This document shows, in pieces, positions 24,955 through 34,325 of a stretch of DNA of 52,863 bases; the stretch's first letter is position 1, and the number at the start of each line of letters is the position of its first letter. Source of the DNA: Caldifarciminota bacterium UBA6260 (GTDB lineage: Bacteria; Hydrothermota; 32-111); assembly GCA_002441125.1 (NCBI GenBank), contig DJVI01000029.1, positions 1-52,863 on the forward strand, given 5' to 3'. A model generated the notes under the pieces. It was given only the letters and a program-made list of their open reading frames with translations. It ran no database searches and was not told where the DNA came from. The position numbers and the translations under genes were made by a program.

Positions 24955-25880
24955 GAGTTCTTGTAACTGGTGGTGCTGGTTTTATAGGATCAAACCTTGT
25001 TGATAAGTTGGTAGAGAAAAAAGAAGAGGTTTTTGTAGTTGATGACCTATCAAGTGGAGATGAAAAGAATATAAACAAAGATTCTAAATTTTTTAAATGT
25101 GATATTTCTGATAAAGAGAGTTTGAAAAGAGTTTTTAAGGATGTTAAACCAGAGATAGTTTTTCATCTTGCAGCACAGATAGATGTCAGAATTTCAACAG
25201 AAGAACCTGAAAGGGATGCGAAAATAAACATTATAGGAACGATCAATATTCTTGATCTTATGAAAGAATTCAACTCAAAGAAGATCATTTTCTCATCATC
25301 GGGAGGTGCTATATATGGAGAAGTTGATAAACCTGCCGATGAAGATTATGAAAAGAATCCAGAGTCATGTTATGGAATTTCAAAGTATGCTGGAGAGTAT
25401 TATATAAAATTTTTCAGTAAGAATTTTGGATACGATTATACAATATTAAGATATGGAAATGTTTATGGGGAAAGACAATCTGTAAAGGGAGAGGCTGGAG
25501 TTGTAGCTATATTCATAAATAGAATCATAAAAAACCTTGAATGTACTCTTTACGGTTACGGAAAGATGTATAGGGATTATGTTTATGTTCAAGATGTTGT
25601 AAAAGCGAATATACTTTCTATTGAAAAGGGAAAAAACAGAATATACAATGTTGGGACAGGTAAAAGCAAATCTGTTCTTGAGGTTTTTGAAAGTATAAAA
25701 AAACATTTTCCTTCTTATACTTTAAAGCCAAAGTTTGAAGATAAAAGAAGGGGAGAGATAGTAAAAAGTATAATTGATAATTCCAGGATAGTAAAAGATT
25801 ACGGCTTAAAATTTACAGATTTTGATGATGGTATTGAAAAAACTGTAAAATATTTTAAGGAGAATTTAAGTAATGGATGA
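24951..25880 (+). CDS. NAD-dependent nucleotide-sugar epimerase (GalE/WbpP-like SDR)
   Basis: A 309-residue extended short-chain dehydrogenase. It has the Rossmann GGAGFIGSN (residues 7-15), VFHLAAQIDVR, the Ser of FSSSGGAIYG and catalytic YGISK (Tyr/Lys) followed by RYGNVYGERQ. It probably epimerises a UDP-hexose or UDP-HexNAc at C4 for the surface glycan. It is ATGA-coupled to the Wzi-like gene and overlaps the acetyltransferase gene by eight bases. Confidence 0.92.
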   Translation: MRVLVTGGAGFIGSNLVDKLVEKKEEVFVVDDLSSGDEKNINKDSKFFKCDISDKESLKRVFKDVKPEIVFHLAAQIDVRISTEEPERDAKINIIGTINILDLMKEFNSKKIIFSSSGGAIYGEVDKPADEDYEKNPESCYGISKYAGEYYIKFFSKNFGYDYTILRYGNVYGERQSVKGEAGVVAIFINRIIKNLECTLYGYGKMYRDYVYVQDVVKANILSIEKGKNRIYNVGTGKSKSVLEVFESIKKHFPSYTLKPKFEDKRRGEIVKSIIDNSRIVKDYGLKFTDFDDGIEKTVKYFKENLSNG

Positions 25881-26472
25881 AAAAAAATATTTTGTTCATG
25901 AATCAAGTTATGTTGATGAAGGTGCTTCGATAGGTGAAGGGACAAAGATTTGGCACTTCTCACACATAATGTCTGGAGCAAAGATAGGTAAAAATTGCAC
26001 AATCGGGCAATCGGTTACAGTTGAAAACAGGGCTGTTGTTGGGAATGGTGTTAAGATACAGAACAATGTTTCAGTTTATGGTATGGTTGAAATTGAGGAT
26101 GATGTATTTTTGGGTCCATCTATGGTTTTCACAAACGATCTAAACCCAAGAGCACCATATCCAAAGCATGGTAACTGGATACCAACAAAAGTAAAAAGGG
26201 GAGCATCTATAGGTGCAAACGCAACTATAGTTTGTGGTGTTACTATAGGGAGATGGGCTTTTGTTGGTGCAGGTAGTGTTGTAACAAGGGATGTTCCAGA
26301 TTATGCTATAGTTGTTGGTAATCCAGCAAAAATTGTTGGATATATGTGTGAATGTGGTTTTAAGATGAGAGGAGTGAAACATCCTATTGAGAAAGAGCAA
26401 AAATATACCTGTTCTAACTGTGGAAAAAAATATTTAATAAAAAAAGAAGGGGTTTTTTTAGATGAAAGTTAA
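25873..26472 (+). CDS. Hexapeptide-repeat N-acetyltransferase (WlbB/WbpD-like) with C-terminal zinc ribbon
   Basis: A 199-residue left-handed beta-helix acyltransferase with hexapeptide repeats throughout residues 15-150 (IGEGTKIW, VGNGVKIQNNVSVYG, IGANATIVCGVTIG). It closely matches WbpD/WlbB-type UDP-3-amino-glucuronate N-acetyltransferases. A C-terminal tail (about 155-190) has CECG and CSNCGKKY, a four-Cys zinc-ribbon-like extension. The following gene is the matching aminotransferase. The dehydrogenase and oxidase genes of the 2,3-diacetamido-sugar pathway are not in this window. Confidence 0.88.
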   Translation: MDEKKYFVHESSYVDEGASIGEGTKIWHFSHIMSGAKIGKNCTIGQSVTVENRAVVGNGVKIQNNVSVYGMVEIEDDVFLGPSMVFTNDLNPRAPYPKHGNWIPTKVKRGASIGANATIVCGVTIGRWAFVGAGSVVTRDVPDYAIVVGNPAKIVGYMCECGFKMRGVKHPIEKEQKYTCSNCGKKYLIKKEGVFLDES

Positions 26473-27559
26473 AATGCTTGATCTTACAAGGGAGTATAAA
26501 AAGTATAGAAAGGAATATGTTGATGCCATAAACAATATTTTTGATAAGGGAAATTTCATCTTGGGAGAAGAGGTTTCAAATCTTGAAAAATATATTGCTG
26601 AATATGTTGGTGTAAAATATGGTGTAGGTGTTGGAAATGGAACTGATGCACTTTTGCTATCTTTAAGGGCAGCAGGAATAAAAGAGGAAGATGAGGTTAT
26701 AACTACACCTTTCACATTTTTCGCTACAGTTGAAACCATTCTACAACTTAAAGCTGTGCCTGTTTTTGTTGATATCAACTATGATGATTATACAATAGAT
26801 GTCTCACAGATAGAAAAAAAGATAACAAAAAAAACTAAAGCTATTCTACCTGTCCATATATTTGGTCATCCAGCAGATATGGTTGAGATAGAAAAGATAG
26901 CAAAAAAATATGGACTTTTGATAATTGAGGATTGTGCACAATCTCTGGGTGCAAAGATAGATGAAAGAAAATGTGGTAATTTCGGTATTGCTGGAACAAT
27001 AAGTTTTTTCCCTACAAAAAATATTGGATGTGCCGGAGATGGTGGAATGGTTGTTACAGATTCTGAAACTTTTTATAGAAAAGTCAAAACTTTAAGGGTT
27101 CACGGTTCAACGGAAAAATATATACATGAAGAAATTGGTTACAACTCAAGGTTGGATACTTTACAGGCTTCTCTACTTATTTTAAAGATGAAAAGGATAG
27201 AAGAGATAAATGGAAGAAGAAGGGAAATAGCAAAAAATTACAATTTGAATATAACAGATAAAGTTAAAAAGCCTTTTGAAAAAAAGGGTTTTTACCATAT
27301 ATACCACCAGTACTCGATATTAACTGAAAAGAGGGATAAATTGAAAGATTTTTTGAAAGAGAATGGAATAGATACAACCGTCTACTACCCTCTTCCTCTT
27401 CACAAGCAAAACGCTGTTTTAAATATAATAAAAAAAGAGTACTCTTTACCTGTTTCAGAAGAAGTTTCAAAAAAAATTTTATCACTTCCGATTTATCCAG
27501 AACTTGAGGACGAAGAGATTTTATACATAATTGAAAAAGTAAACCAGTTCTATGATTGA
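26462..27559 (+). CDS. DegT/DnrJ/EryC1 sugar aminotransferase (WlbC/WbpE-like)
   Basis: A 365-residue PLP-dependent nucleotide-sugar aminotransferase. It has GVGNGTDALLLSLRA (PLP phosphate site, about residues 57-71), PVHIFGHPADM, the EDCAQSLGA Asp region and the Schiff-base lysine in SFFPTKNIGCAGDGG. Its position directly after a WlbB-like acetyltransferase (11-base overlap) suggests the pair makes a 3-acetamido sugar from a 3-keto nucleotide sugar. The stop overlaps uvrC by eight bases. Confidence 0.92.
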   Translation: MKVKMLDLTREYKKYRKEYVDAINNIFDKGNFILGEEVSNLEKYIAEYVGVKYGVGVGNGTDALLLSLRAAGIKEEDEVITTPFTFFATVETILQLKAVPVFVDINYDDYTIDVSQIEKKITKKTKAILPVHIFGHPADMVEIEKIAKKYGLLIIEDCAQSLGAKIDERKCGNFGIAGTISFFPTKNIGCAGDGGMVVTDSETFYRKVKTLRVHGSTEKYIHEEIGYNSRLDTLQASLLILKMKRIEEINGRRREIAKNYNLNITDKVKKPFEKKGFYHIYHQYSILTEKRDKLKDFLKENGIDTTVYYPLPLHKQNAVLNIIKKEYSLPVSEEVSKKILSLPIYPELEDEEILYIIEKVNQFYD

Positions 27560-29138
27560 TTATAAAAATCTTCCCAACGAACCAGGTGTTTACATATTTA
27601 AAGATAAGAATGGAAATGTAATATATATAGGAAAAGCCTCCTCAATAAGAAATAGAGTTAAGCAATATTTTTTTGAACAGGATAAAAGGATACAGGTTCC
27701 ATTTATAATACAAGAGACAGAAAAAGTAGAATATCTTTTGACAAGAGATCAAAAGAATGCTTTGTTTTTGGAATTCAAACTTATAAGTAGATTTAAACCA
27801 AAATATAATGTTAAACTGAAAGATTCAAACTCCTATCCTTACATAAAAATTTCAAAAGAAAAATATCCCACTCTATCTTTATCCTATAAAGTAGATGAAG
27901 GGACTTTTTTTGGTCCATTCTCAAAAGTATCCTATGTCAAAAATGTAATTGAAACATTGAATAAAATTTTTTCTTTGAAAAGGTGCAACCTTAAAAATCC
28001 AAAAAAATTGTGTATAGAGTATCAGATGGGGAACTGTGGAGGAGTTTGTCAGATAGAAGATGAAAAAAGAGTATATGAAGAAAAGATAAAAAAGGTTAGC
28101 GAGATTTTAAATGGAGGAACCAAAAGACTTGTTGATTTTTTAAAAGGTTATATGGATGAACTCGCAGAAAAAGAAGATTTTGAAAATGCAGCTTTTGTTA
28201 GAGATAGTATAGATTTTATAAAAAGGGAAATAAAGAAGGGTAAAAAACTGACATTCAGATACCAGAACAGGGATATTGTTTCCTTTTCTTTTGATAAAAA
28301 GAGTGGCAGTTTTTCAGTTTTAAAAATAAGGGATAATTACATTTCAGATATAATAACCAAAAGGTTTGTGTTCAACGAAAAGATGCCAAAATATGAGGTA
28401 TGTAAAGAGATTGTTCTTGATTATTACACTCTAACATCAGATTTTAATTTTTCAACATTGGTCCTTGATTTTGATTTTTTGGATGAAACTTTTCTTGAGT
28501 TTTTTAAGGATAAAAATATAAAGGTTGTAAATATTGAAAAAAGTGTGATAGACAAGGAACCGTACAGGATAGCAAAAGATAATTCAGATAACCAACTTTA
28601 TAAGGATATAAAAAAGGAATATGTTCCCTCTACAGTTATAGATTTGAAGAAAAGTTTGAATCTAAAAAATATTCCAAAAAATATAATAGGGGTTGATATA
28701 TCACATCTTTCAGGTGGTTGGAACAGTGGTGCTGTTGTTTTTTTTGAGTATGGAAAGCCAAAAAAATCTTTTTATAGATATTATAACCTTGACGAAATAG
28801 GTAATGACGATTATCTTTCAATAAGAGAGATCTTTAAAAGGTATCTTGAAAAGTATGATGTTGACCTTGCAATAATAGATGGTGGTCTTGGACAGATAGG
28901 TATTGCAAAAGATGTTCTTGATGAACTAAACAAGAATATAGAACTTATATCTGTTGCAAAAAAAACTGACACTATTTTTTTCCCAAACGGAAAAAGAGTG
29001 CAACTCGATGTAAGATCTCCATCTTTCTTTTTGATCAAGAAAATAATAGGTGAAGCACACAGGTTTGCAAACAAACTTAGAAAGATAAAAATGAAAAAGG
29101 TTGGAGTGAAAAAGGATGGAAAAAGAAATAACTCTTGA
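27552..29138 (+). CDS. uvrC: Excinuclease ABC subunit C, lacking the C-terminal HhH domain
   Basis: A 528-residue UvrC. It has the N-terminal GIY-YIG nuclease (NEPGVYIFKD...NVIYIGKA), a cysteine cluster (RCNLKNPKKLCI...GNCGGVC), a UVR motif (EKEDFENAAFVRDSI) and the C-terminal RNase-H-like nuclease with VDISHLSGG, IIDGGLGQ and the EAHRFA histidine. The protein ends about 20 residues after that motif, so the tandem helix-hairpin-helix domain of standard ~600-residue UvrC is absent. The last 23 bases overlap the ABC ATPase gene. Loss of the HhH could affect 5' incision or DNA-structure preference. Confidence 0.92.
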   Translation: MIDYKNLPNEPGVYIFKDKNGNVIYIGKASSIRNRVKQYFFEQDKRIQVPFIIQETEKVEYLLTRDQKNALFLEFKLISRFKPKYNVKLKDSNSYPYIKISKEKYPTLSLSYKVDEGTFFGPFSKVSYVKNVIETLNKIFSLKRCNLKNPKKLCIEYQMGNCGGVCQIEDEKRVYEEKIKKVSEILNGGTKRLVDFLKGYMDELAEKEDFENAAFVRDSIDFIKREIKKGKKLTFRYQNRDIVSFSFDKKSGSFSVLKIRDNYISDIITKRFVFNEKMPKYEVCKEIVLDYYTLTSDFNFSTLVLDFDFLDETFLEFFKDKNIKVVNIEKSVIDKEPYRIAKDNSDNQLYKDIKKEYVPSTVIDLKKSLNLKNIPKNIIGVDISHLSGGWNSGAVVFFEYGKPKKSFYRYYNLDEIGNDDYLSIREIFKRYLEKYDVDLAIIDGGLGQIGIAKDVLDELNKNIELISVAKKTDTIFFPNGKRVQLDVRSPSFFLIKKIIGEAHRFANKLRKIKMKKVGVKKDGKRNNS

Positions 29139-29853
29139 GGTTAAAAATTTAACCAAAAAGTATGGGAAAAAAATTGCTGTCAACAATATAAGTTTTAAAC
29201 TTAACGGTGGAGATATCTTTGGTTTTATAGGTCCAAATGGTGCTGGAAAAACTACAACTATCAAATGTATTGGAGGGCTGCTTGAATATGAGGGTGGGGA
29301 TATACTTATAAATGAAAAAAGCAATAAAGGTTTTGACCAGAATCTTAAAAGGAGTTTAGGTTATGTTCCAGACACTCCTTTTCTTTATGATAAACTTACA
29401 GGAAGAGAGTTTTTGTACTTTGTTGGAAGGTTATACGGAATGGATAAAAAAAAGATAGAGGAAAGAATAGAAGAGTACTCAAAAAAACTTGAATTTTCAG
29501 ATTATATGGATATTAGAACCGAAGAGTATTCTCATGGAATGAAACAGAGAATTATAATAGCAAGCAGTTTTCTTCATTCACCTGATATATTTTTGGTAGA
29601 TGAACCTATGGTTGGACTCGATCCGAAAAGTTCAAAGATAGTAAAAGATCTTTTTAAAGAGTTTTCTTTTTCAAACAGGATACTTTTTATTTCAACTCAC
29701 ACTCTTTCTCTTGCTGAAGAGATATGTAACAAAATAGGAATAATGGATAAAGGAAATCTTGTTTATTTTGGCTCGATAGATAATTTAAAGGAGAGTTTGA
29801 AGAAATCAAATCTTGAGGAGTTATTTTTAGAGATAACAAAAAATGATAACTGA
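29116..29853 (+). CDS. ABC transporter ATP-binding protein
   Basis: A 245-residue nucleotide-binding subunit. Walker A is GPNGAGKTT (about residues 38-46), the signature region YSHGMKQR (about 137-144), Walker B IFLVDEP, with the H-loop in STHTLSLAEE. It is of the CcmA/NatA exporter class (ABC-2 systems). Its gene begins inside the end of uvrC and overlaps the permease gene by 11 bases. Substrate unknown. Confidence 0.93.
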   Translation: MEKEITLEVKNLTKKYGKKIAVNNISFKLNGGDIFGFIGPNGAGKTTTIKCIGGLLEYEGGDILINEKSNKGFDQNLKRSLGYVPDTPFLYDKLTGREFLYFVGRLYGMDKKKIEERIEEYSKKLEFSDYMDIRTEEYSHGMKQRIIIASSFLHSPDIFLVDEPMVGLDPKSSKIVKDLFKEFSFSNRILFISTHTLSLAEEICNKIGIMDKGNLVYFGSIDNLKESLKKSNLEELFLEITKNDN

Positions 29854-31498
29854 TCTTTTTGTTTTAAAGAGTAAAATAGTTTTAAGGCATCTTATTATAA
29901 AAGATTTTAAAACTCTTATCAGGATTTTAACATTTTTCTTTGTTATTTCTATTTTTCTTTTTGGAACCTATTTTGTTTTCTTTAAAGTTTTTAACTTTCT
30001 TTTGAACCTTGAAGATATTGGAAAAGGTTTTATTTACAGAATCAGTTCTTTGCTTTTTACTATTATATTTTTTCTGCTTTTTACGAGTTCAATAATAACC
30101 TCGATATCTACTTTTTTTAAAACTCCGGAACTTGAATTCCTTTTTTCTACTCCTTTAAAAACACAACATATATTCTTTTCAAAACTTTTTGAAAATGGTT
30201 TTTATGCTTCTTGGGCATCTTTGATAATCTCTTTACCTTTGATATTTTCAATTTCAAATGTTTTTATGGTTGAAACGATTTTTCTTCTAAAATGGCTTTT
30301 TCTTTTTATTTTAATGGTTTTCATTTCAACCTCTTTTGGTATACTGGTTGTTTTTTTGATCTCAGATCTTTTTAAGATGTTCTCTTTAAATTTTATAGTT
30401 ACTTTGATTTTTGTACTTTTAATATCACTTTTTGTTTTCTTTTTCATTTTTACAAAACCTGATATTTTCAACCTTCCACAGAATGCAACACTTCAAGAAG
30501 TTACAAAATATTTGAATTCTCTTGAGGTTGAGCAGTTCAAATATTTACCGAGTGGTATAATTTTACAGATAATTTTTAACGATATAAATGCAAGGAGTTC
30601 AAATCTTTTATACATTCTTCTTTTTGTTTATCTTTCTTTAACATTTTCTTTCCTTTTCTTATTAGTTAAAATTTACAGAAAAAAATATTTAGGTTTTTCT
30701 CTCTTTAACCTTTCCTCAAAAAAGAAAAGAAGTAAAATTCTTGAAAAGAGAATATTCTCAAAAAATCTCGAAATTTTTCTTATAGTAAAAGATATGATAA
30801 TTTTTTTCAGGGACCCATCGCAGTGGGGACAATCTTTGATTTTTATGATTTTGCTTTTTATATACTCTTTCAGCATAATAAGAAGTCCAATATATTTTAA
30901 AACTCCTTTTTATACATATATTCTCTCATTTGCCAACCTTGGTTTTTCATCTTATATAATGGCAACATTATCCGTTAGATTCATATATCCCTTGATATCA
31001 CTTGAGGGAAAAACATTTTCGATAATAAAAAGTTCCATAAGGATGGAAAATTATTTTAACTCAAAACTGATATTTAATTTTTTGATAATATTTTTCCTTG
31101 GAGAGTTTTTGATCGTTTTAACAAATATTTTTCTAAAAATGGATCTTTTGATCATCCTCCTCTCTTCTCTGATAACATTCATATTCTCTTTCGGAATAAC
31201 TATAATTAACACTGGTTTTGGAGCCATTTTACCTGATTTTAATGAAAAGAATCCATCAAAGATAGCAAGTGGTTTTGGTGGGATAGTAGCAGCAATAGTT
31301 TCTTTATTTTATATTGGTTTATCTATATCGATACTTTCAACACCTGTAAAAAACTATTTTGAAAAAAGTTTCAAAAAGATTCCTTTCGATATTAGTGAAT
31401 TCTATTTTGCAATATTTTTTACAATTGTGTTAACCTTTATTATCTTTATAATAATTTACAATATTGCTTTAAGAAGGTTAAAAAAGTATAACTTTTAA
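29843..31498 (+). CDS. ABC-2-type transporter permease
   Basis: A 551-residue, very hydrophobic protein with about twelve predicted transmembrane helices, arranged as two halves split by a hydrophilic region near residues 285-310. No conserved motif names the substrate. Its overlap with the ATPase gene and the ABC-2-like topology make it the membrane partner. The M28 peptidase gene follows after 22 bases with its own Shine-Dalgarno. Confidence 0.82.
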   Translation: MITDLFVLKSKIVLRHLIIKDFKTLIRILTFFFVISIFLFGTYFVFFKVFNFLLNLEDIGKGFIYRISSLLFTIIFFLLFTSSIITSISTFFKTPELEFLFSTPLKTQHIFFSKLFENGFYASWASLIISLPLIFSISNVFMVETIFLLKWLFLFILMVFISTSFGILVVFLISDLFKMFSLNFIVTLIFVLLISLFVFFFIFTKPDIFNLPQNATLQEVTKYLNSLEVEQFKYLPSGIILQIIFNDINARSSNLLYILLFVYLSLTFSFLFLLVKIYRKKYLGFSLFNLSSKKKRSKILEKRIFSKNLEIFLIVKDMIIFFRDPSQWGQSLIFMILLFIYSFSIIRSPIYFKTPFYTYILSFANLGFSSYIMATLSVRFIYPLISLEGKTFSIIKSSIRMENYFNSKLIFNFLIIFFLGEFLIVLTNIFLKMDLLIILLSSLITFIFSFGITIINTGFGAILPDFNEKNPSKIASGFGGIVAAIVSLFYIGLSISILSTPVKNYFEKSFKKIPFDISEFYFAIFFTIVLTFIIFIIIYNIALRRLKKYNF

Positions 31499-31520
31499 TT
31501 TTATTTAAAAGGGGTTAAAA

Positions 31521-34280
31521 ATGAAAAAGACTCTACTTATCTTTCTTTCACTCACAATCTTTCTTCTTACTTTTTCAGATTATATAGTTGTAAGTGAGAA
31601 GATTATTTCAGGGATAGATCCATATTATGTTTTCGATGGACTCTATATAGGAAAAACAGAAAAAATTTTAAGTGGAAATGGAGTGCTTTTCACAAAAGAG
31701 TTTAGAAAGGATAAAAATTATTTTGTTCTTTTTGGTAAAGATATAAAATCTTTACCTGAAGATTTCATTTATTTTAATTTTGAAAAAAATCTTATACTTG
31801 TGGAAACAGATAAAGATCTTTACACCAAAAGAAAAGATTTTGAAATGGTGAAGCTGAATTTTAGAAAAATAATTGATTTAAAAAATATTCAAAACCAAAC
31901 ATCACCATCTTTTGATATTAAAAAAAGTAAAAAAATCGATGAACTTTCTGAAATTCTTTTGAAAATATCATCTGATTCTCTATACAACACTGTTGCAACA
32001 ATGTCTGGAGAATACCCATATCCACAGGGAACATACAGTAAATCGAGAGTTATGGTTACAAGTTGGCTTGATACAGCATCCGTATACCTTTTTAACAGGA
32101 TGTCAGATTTGAATCTTGATACAGTTTACTATCAGGATTTTATGGTTTCTTCTTATCCTGTAAGAAACATTGTTGGTTTAAAGAAAGGTCTATATTCAAA
32201 AGATACATGTATAGTTGTTGGTGCGCATTATGATGATTATTCAAACAATTATCAAATAGCTCCGGGTGCAGATGATAACGCTTCAGGATCCGCTGCTGTT
32301 CTTGAACTTGCAAGAGTTTTTTCATCTTTCGAATCTGATTATGATATATACTTTGTCCTTTTTACAGCTGAAGAATGGGGTCTTTATGGTTCAGAATATT
32401 TTGTTTACAATTATATTCTTCCAAAGAACATGCATGTATTAGGTATGCTCAACTTTGATATGATAGGATATAACCCTTCTTCCGATTACAGATTGACTCT
32501 TTATGGTATGTCCCATTCAGATCCTTTAAAAACTCTTTACAAACAGATGTGCGATAGTTTTACTAATGTAAGCTGTATTATAGGTGGAGGTAGTTCTGGC
32601 AGTGATCATTATTTCTTCGATATAGAAGGTTTTAAAGTGAATTTTGCTATAGAGTATACATTTTCCCCAGTTTACCATTCAACAAAAGATTCTGTTTCTT
32701 ATATGAATTTTGATTATATGAAAGAGGTGGTAAAAGGTGGAGCTGCGACTCTATACTATCTAAAATATATGCCAGCAACTGTTAGTTCAATCTCTTTGCA
32801 GGACAGAGGAGATTCCTCTGTTATTGTTAAATGGCAGAAATCTTTTAGTCCTGATGTTGCAGGTTATAAAATTTATTATAGAAATGAAAATGATAGTGCA
32901 GAAAATTATCTTATAGTGCCTGATACAAACGAATATACTGTTGGTTCATTGATACCAAAAAATCTTTACTATTTCAGAGTAGCACCAGTTGACAATGATG
33001 GTTTTGAGGGTTTTACAGATATAACAGATACAATAACACCATCTTTTATTCCAAACAGTATAAGTTTAAACAAAATTTATTCTGATAAAAATAAAGTATA
33101 CATATACATCCAAAAAAGCAAAAGTTTGGATTTTTTAAGATACAATGTTTATAGAAAAAAAAGCGGAGAAACGGATTTCAATTTACTCACAAATATTACA
33201 GATACTTTCTTTATAGATTCATCGATAAACGATACATCAATTTATCTTTACACTTTTACTGTTGTTGATAGTCAATACCTTGAAAGCGAGATTTCAAACA
33301 TAGATAGTGTAAGACTTTTGAAAATGGAAAAGGATTTTTTGGTTGTTGATGAAACCTCAAACAGTGTTAATTTAACTGATCAAAAGACTGATGCTTTTTA
33401 CGATTCGGTTTTTGGGAAATTCGTATATGATATAATAGATATGGACAGTATATCCAAGGGAAACAATATTATTTTTGGAAACTATAAAAAAGTTTTTTAC
33501 ATTGATGATGACCTTTCAAATAACAAAATAGATTTTGAGGATCTTTCAAGATATTTAGAGAATGGCGGAAAGATGATTATAACAGGATGGAATATTGGAA
33601 AATCTATAACAGGAAATCCGACATTATATCCTGTTTATCCAGAGACAACATCTATCGCATACAAACTTTTCAACATTAAAGAATACAATGTTAACAAGAA
33701 TGCTGATATGAGATCTCTCTACTATAATATCTCAGGAAGACAAGATAGTGTAAAATTTGTTGAAGCAAAACTTCCAAGAGGATCCAACGGTAATCTAATA
33801 TATGGTGGAGTTTTTTACCTTGTTGGAGAGAATAACCTTTTTGGACAATACATTTCTTCAACCTTGGATACAAATTTCAACGGTAAAACTGTTCTCTATT
33901 CAAAAAAGGATACATCTTTGGTTATTATGGCAGCACCAATTTACTATATGGAAACTTTTGGAGCAAAAAGGTTAGTATCTGATATTTTGGATCTTTTCAA
34001 TATCCAGACAGGAATAGATGGTAAAGATATTTTTGTCTCGAATAAAAAGTTTGATATAAAATATTCAAAAGGAAATATAACTATCTATTATGAAAATATT
34101 GAAAAGAAAGAATACACTTTAAAACTTATAGATGTTTCTGGAAGAGTTCAAGATAAAACGAATTTTAAAATTAAAGATGATAAGGGAGTTTTAAGTTTCA
34201 ATAAAAATTTGAAAAAGGGAATTTACTTTATAAAAGTTTCAGGATTGGATTTAACGAAAAAGATTTTTGTTATAGAATAA
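31521..34280 (+). CDS. Secreted M28 metallopeptidase with Fn3 domain and T9SS-like C-terminal tail
   Basis: A 919-residue exported peptidase. A signal peptide (1-18) and a propeptide-like region precede an M28 zinc aminopeptidase domain. Predicted ligands are H236 (AHYDDY), D251 (GADDNASG), E285 with catalytic E284 (TAEEWG), D313 (NFDMIGYN) and H363 (GSDHYFF). A fibronectin-type-III-like domain (about 425-510) and further beta-rich regions follow. Residues ~845-919 (LIDVSGRVQDKTNFK ... LKKGIYFIKVSG) resemble the type A sorting domain of type IX secretion. It is the last gene before a strong terminator. Confidence 0.88.
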   Translation: MKKTLLIFLSLTIFLLTFSDYIVVSEKIISGIDPYYVFDGLYIGKTEKILSGNGVLFTKEFRKDKNYFVLFGKDIKSLPEDFIYFNFEKNLILVETDKDLYTKRKDFEMVKLNFRKIIDLKNIQNQTSPSFDIKKSKKIDELSEILLKISSDSLYNTVATMSGEYPYPQGTYSKSRVMVTSWLDTASVYLFNRMSDLNLDTVYYQDFMVSSYPVRNIVGLKKGLYSKDTCIVVGAHYDDYSNNYQIAPGADDNASGSAAVLELARVFSSFESDYDIYFVLFTAEEWGLYGSEYFVYNYILPKNMHVLGMLNFDMIGYNPSSDYRLTLYGMSHSDPLKTLYKQMCDSFTNVSCIIGGGSSGSDHYFFDIEGFKVNFAIEYTFSPVYHSTKDSVSYMNFDYMKEVVKGGAATLYYLKYMPATVSSISLQDRGDSSVIVKWQKSFSPDVAGYKIYYRNENDSAENYLIVPDTNEYTVGSLIPKNLYYFRVAPVDNDGFEGFTDITDTITPSFIPNSISLNKIYSDKNKVYIYIQKSKSLDFLRYNVYRKKSGETDFNLLTNITDTFFIDSSINDTSIYLYTFTVVDSQYLESEISNIDSVRLLKMEKDFLVVDETSNSVNLTDQKTDAFYDSVFGKFVYDIIDMDSISKGNNIIFGNYKKVFYIDDDLSNNKIDFEDLSRYLENGGKMIITGWNIGKSITGNPTLYPVYPETTSIAYKLFNIKEYNVNKNADMRSLYYNISGRQDSVKFVEAKLPRGSNGNLIYGGVFYLVGENNLFGQYISSTLDTNFNGKTVLYSKKDTSLVIMAAPIYYMETFGAKRLVSDILDLFNIQTGIDGKDIFVSNKKFDIKYSKGNITIYYENIEKKEYTLKLIDVSGRVQDKTNFKIKDDKGVLSFNKNLKKGIYFIKVSGLDLTKKIFVIE

Positions 34281-34308
34281 AAAAGGGGCTTTAAAAAGCC
34301 CCTTTTTT
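34279..34308. terminator. Bidirectional intrinsic terminator
   Basis: A/T-flanked hairpin with GGGGCTTT/AAAGCCCC core (34285-34302), extended by AAAA/TTTT on each side. It lies between the convergent M28 peptidase and Ig-like lipoprotein genes. Confidence 0.85.
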
Positions 34309-34325
34309 ATTGATAAAATTTCTTT

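Noticed and set aside
28926..29324. 132-codon minus-strand ORF over the uvrC/ABC ATPase junction
   Set aside because: Antisense shadow of two recognised genes; low-complexity translation.
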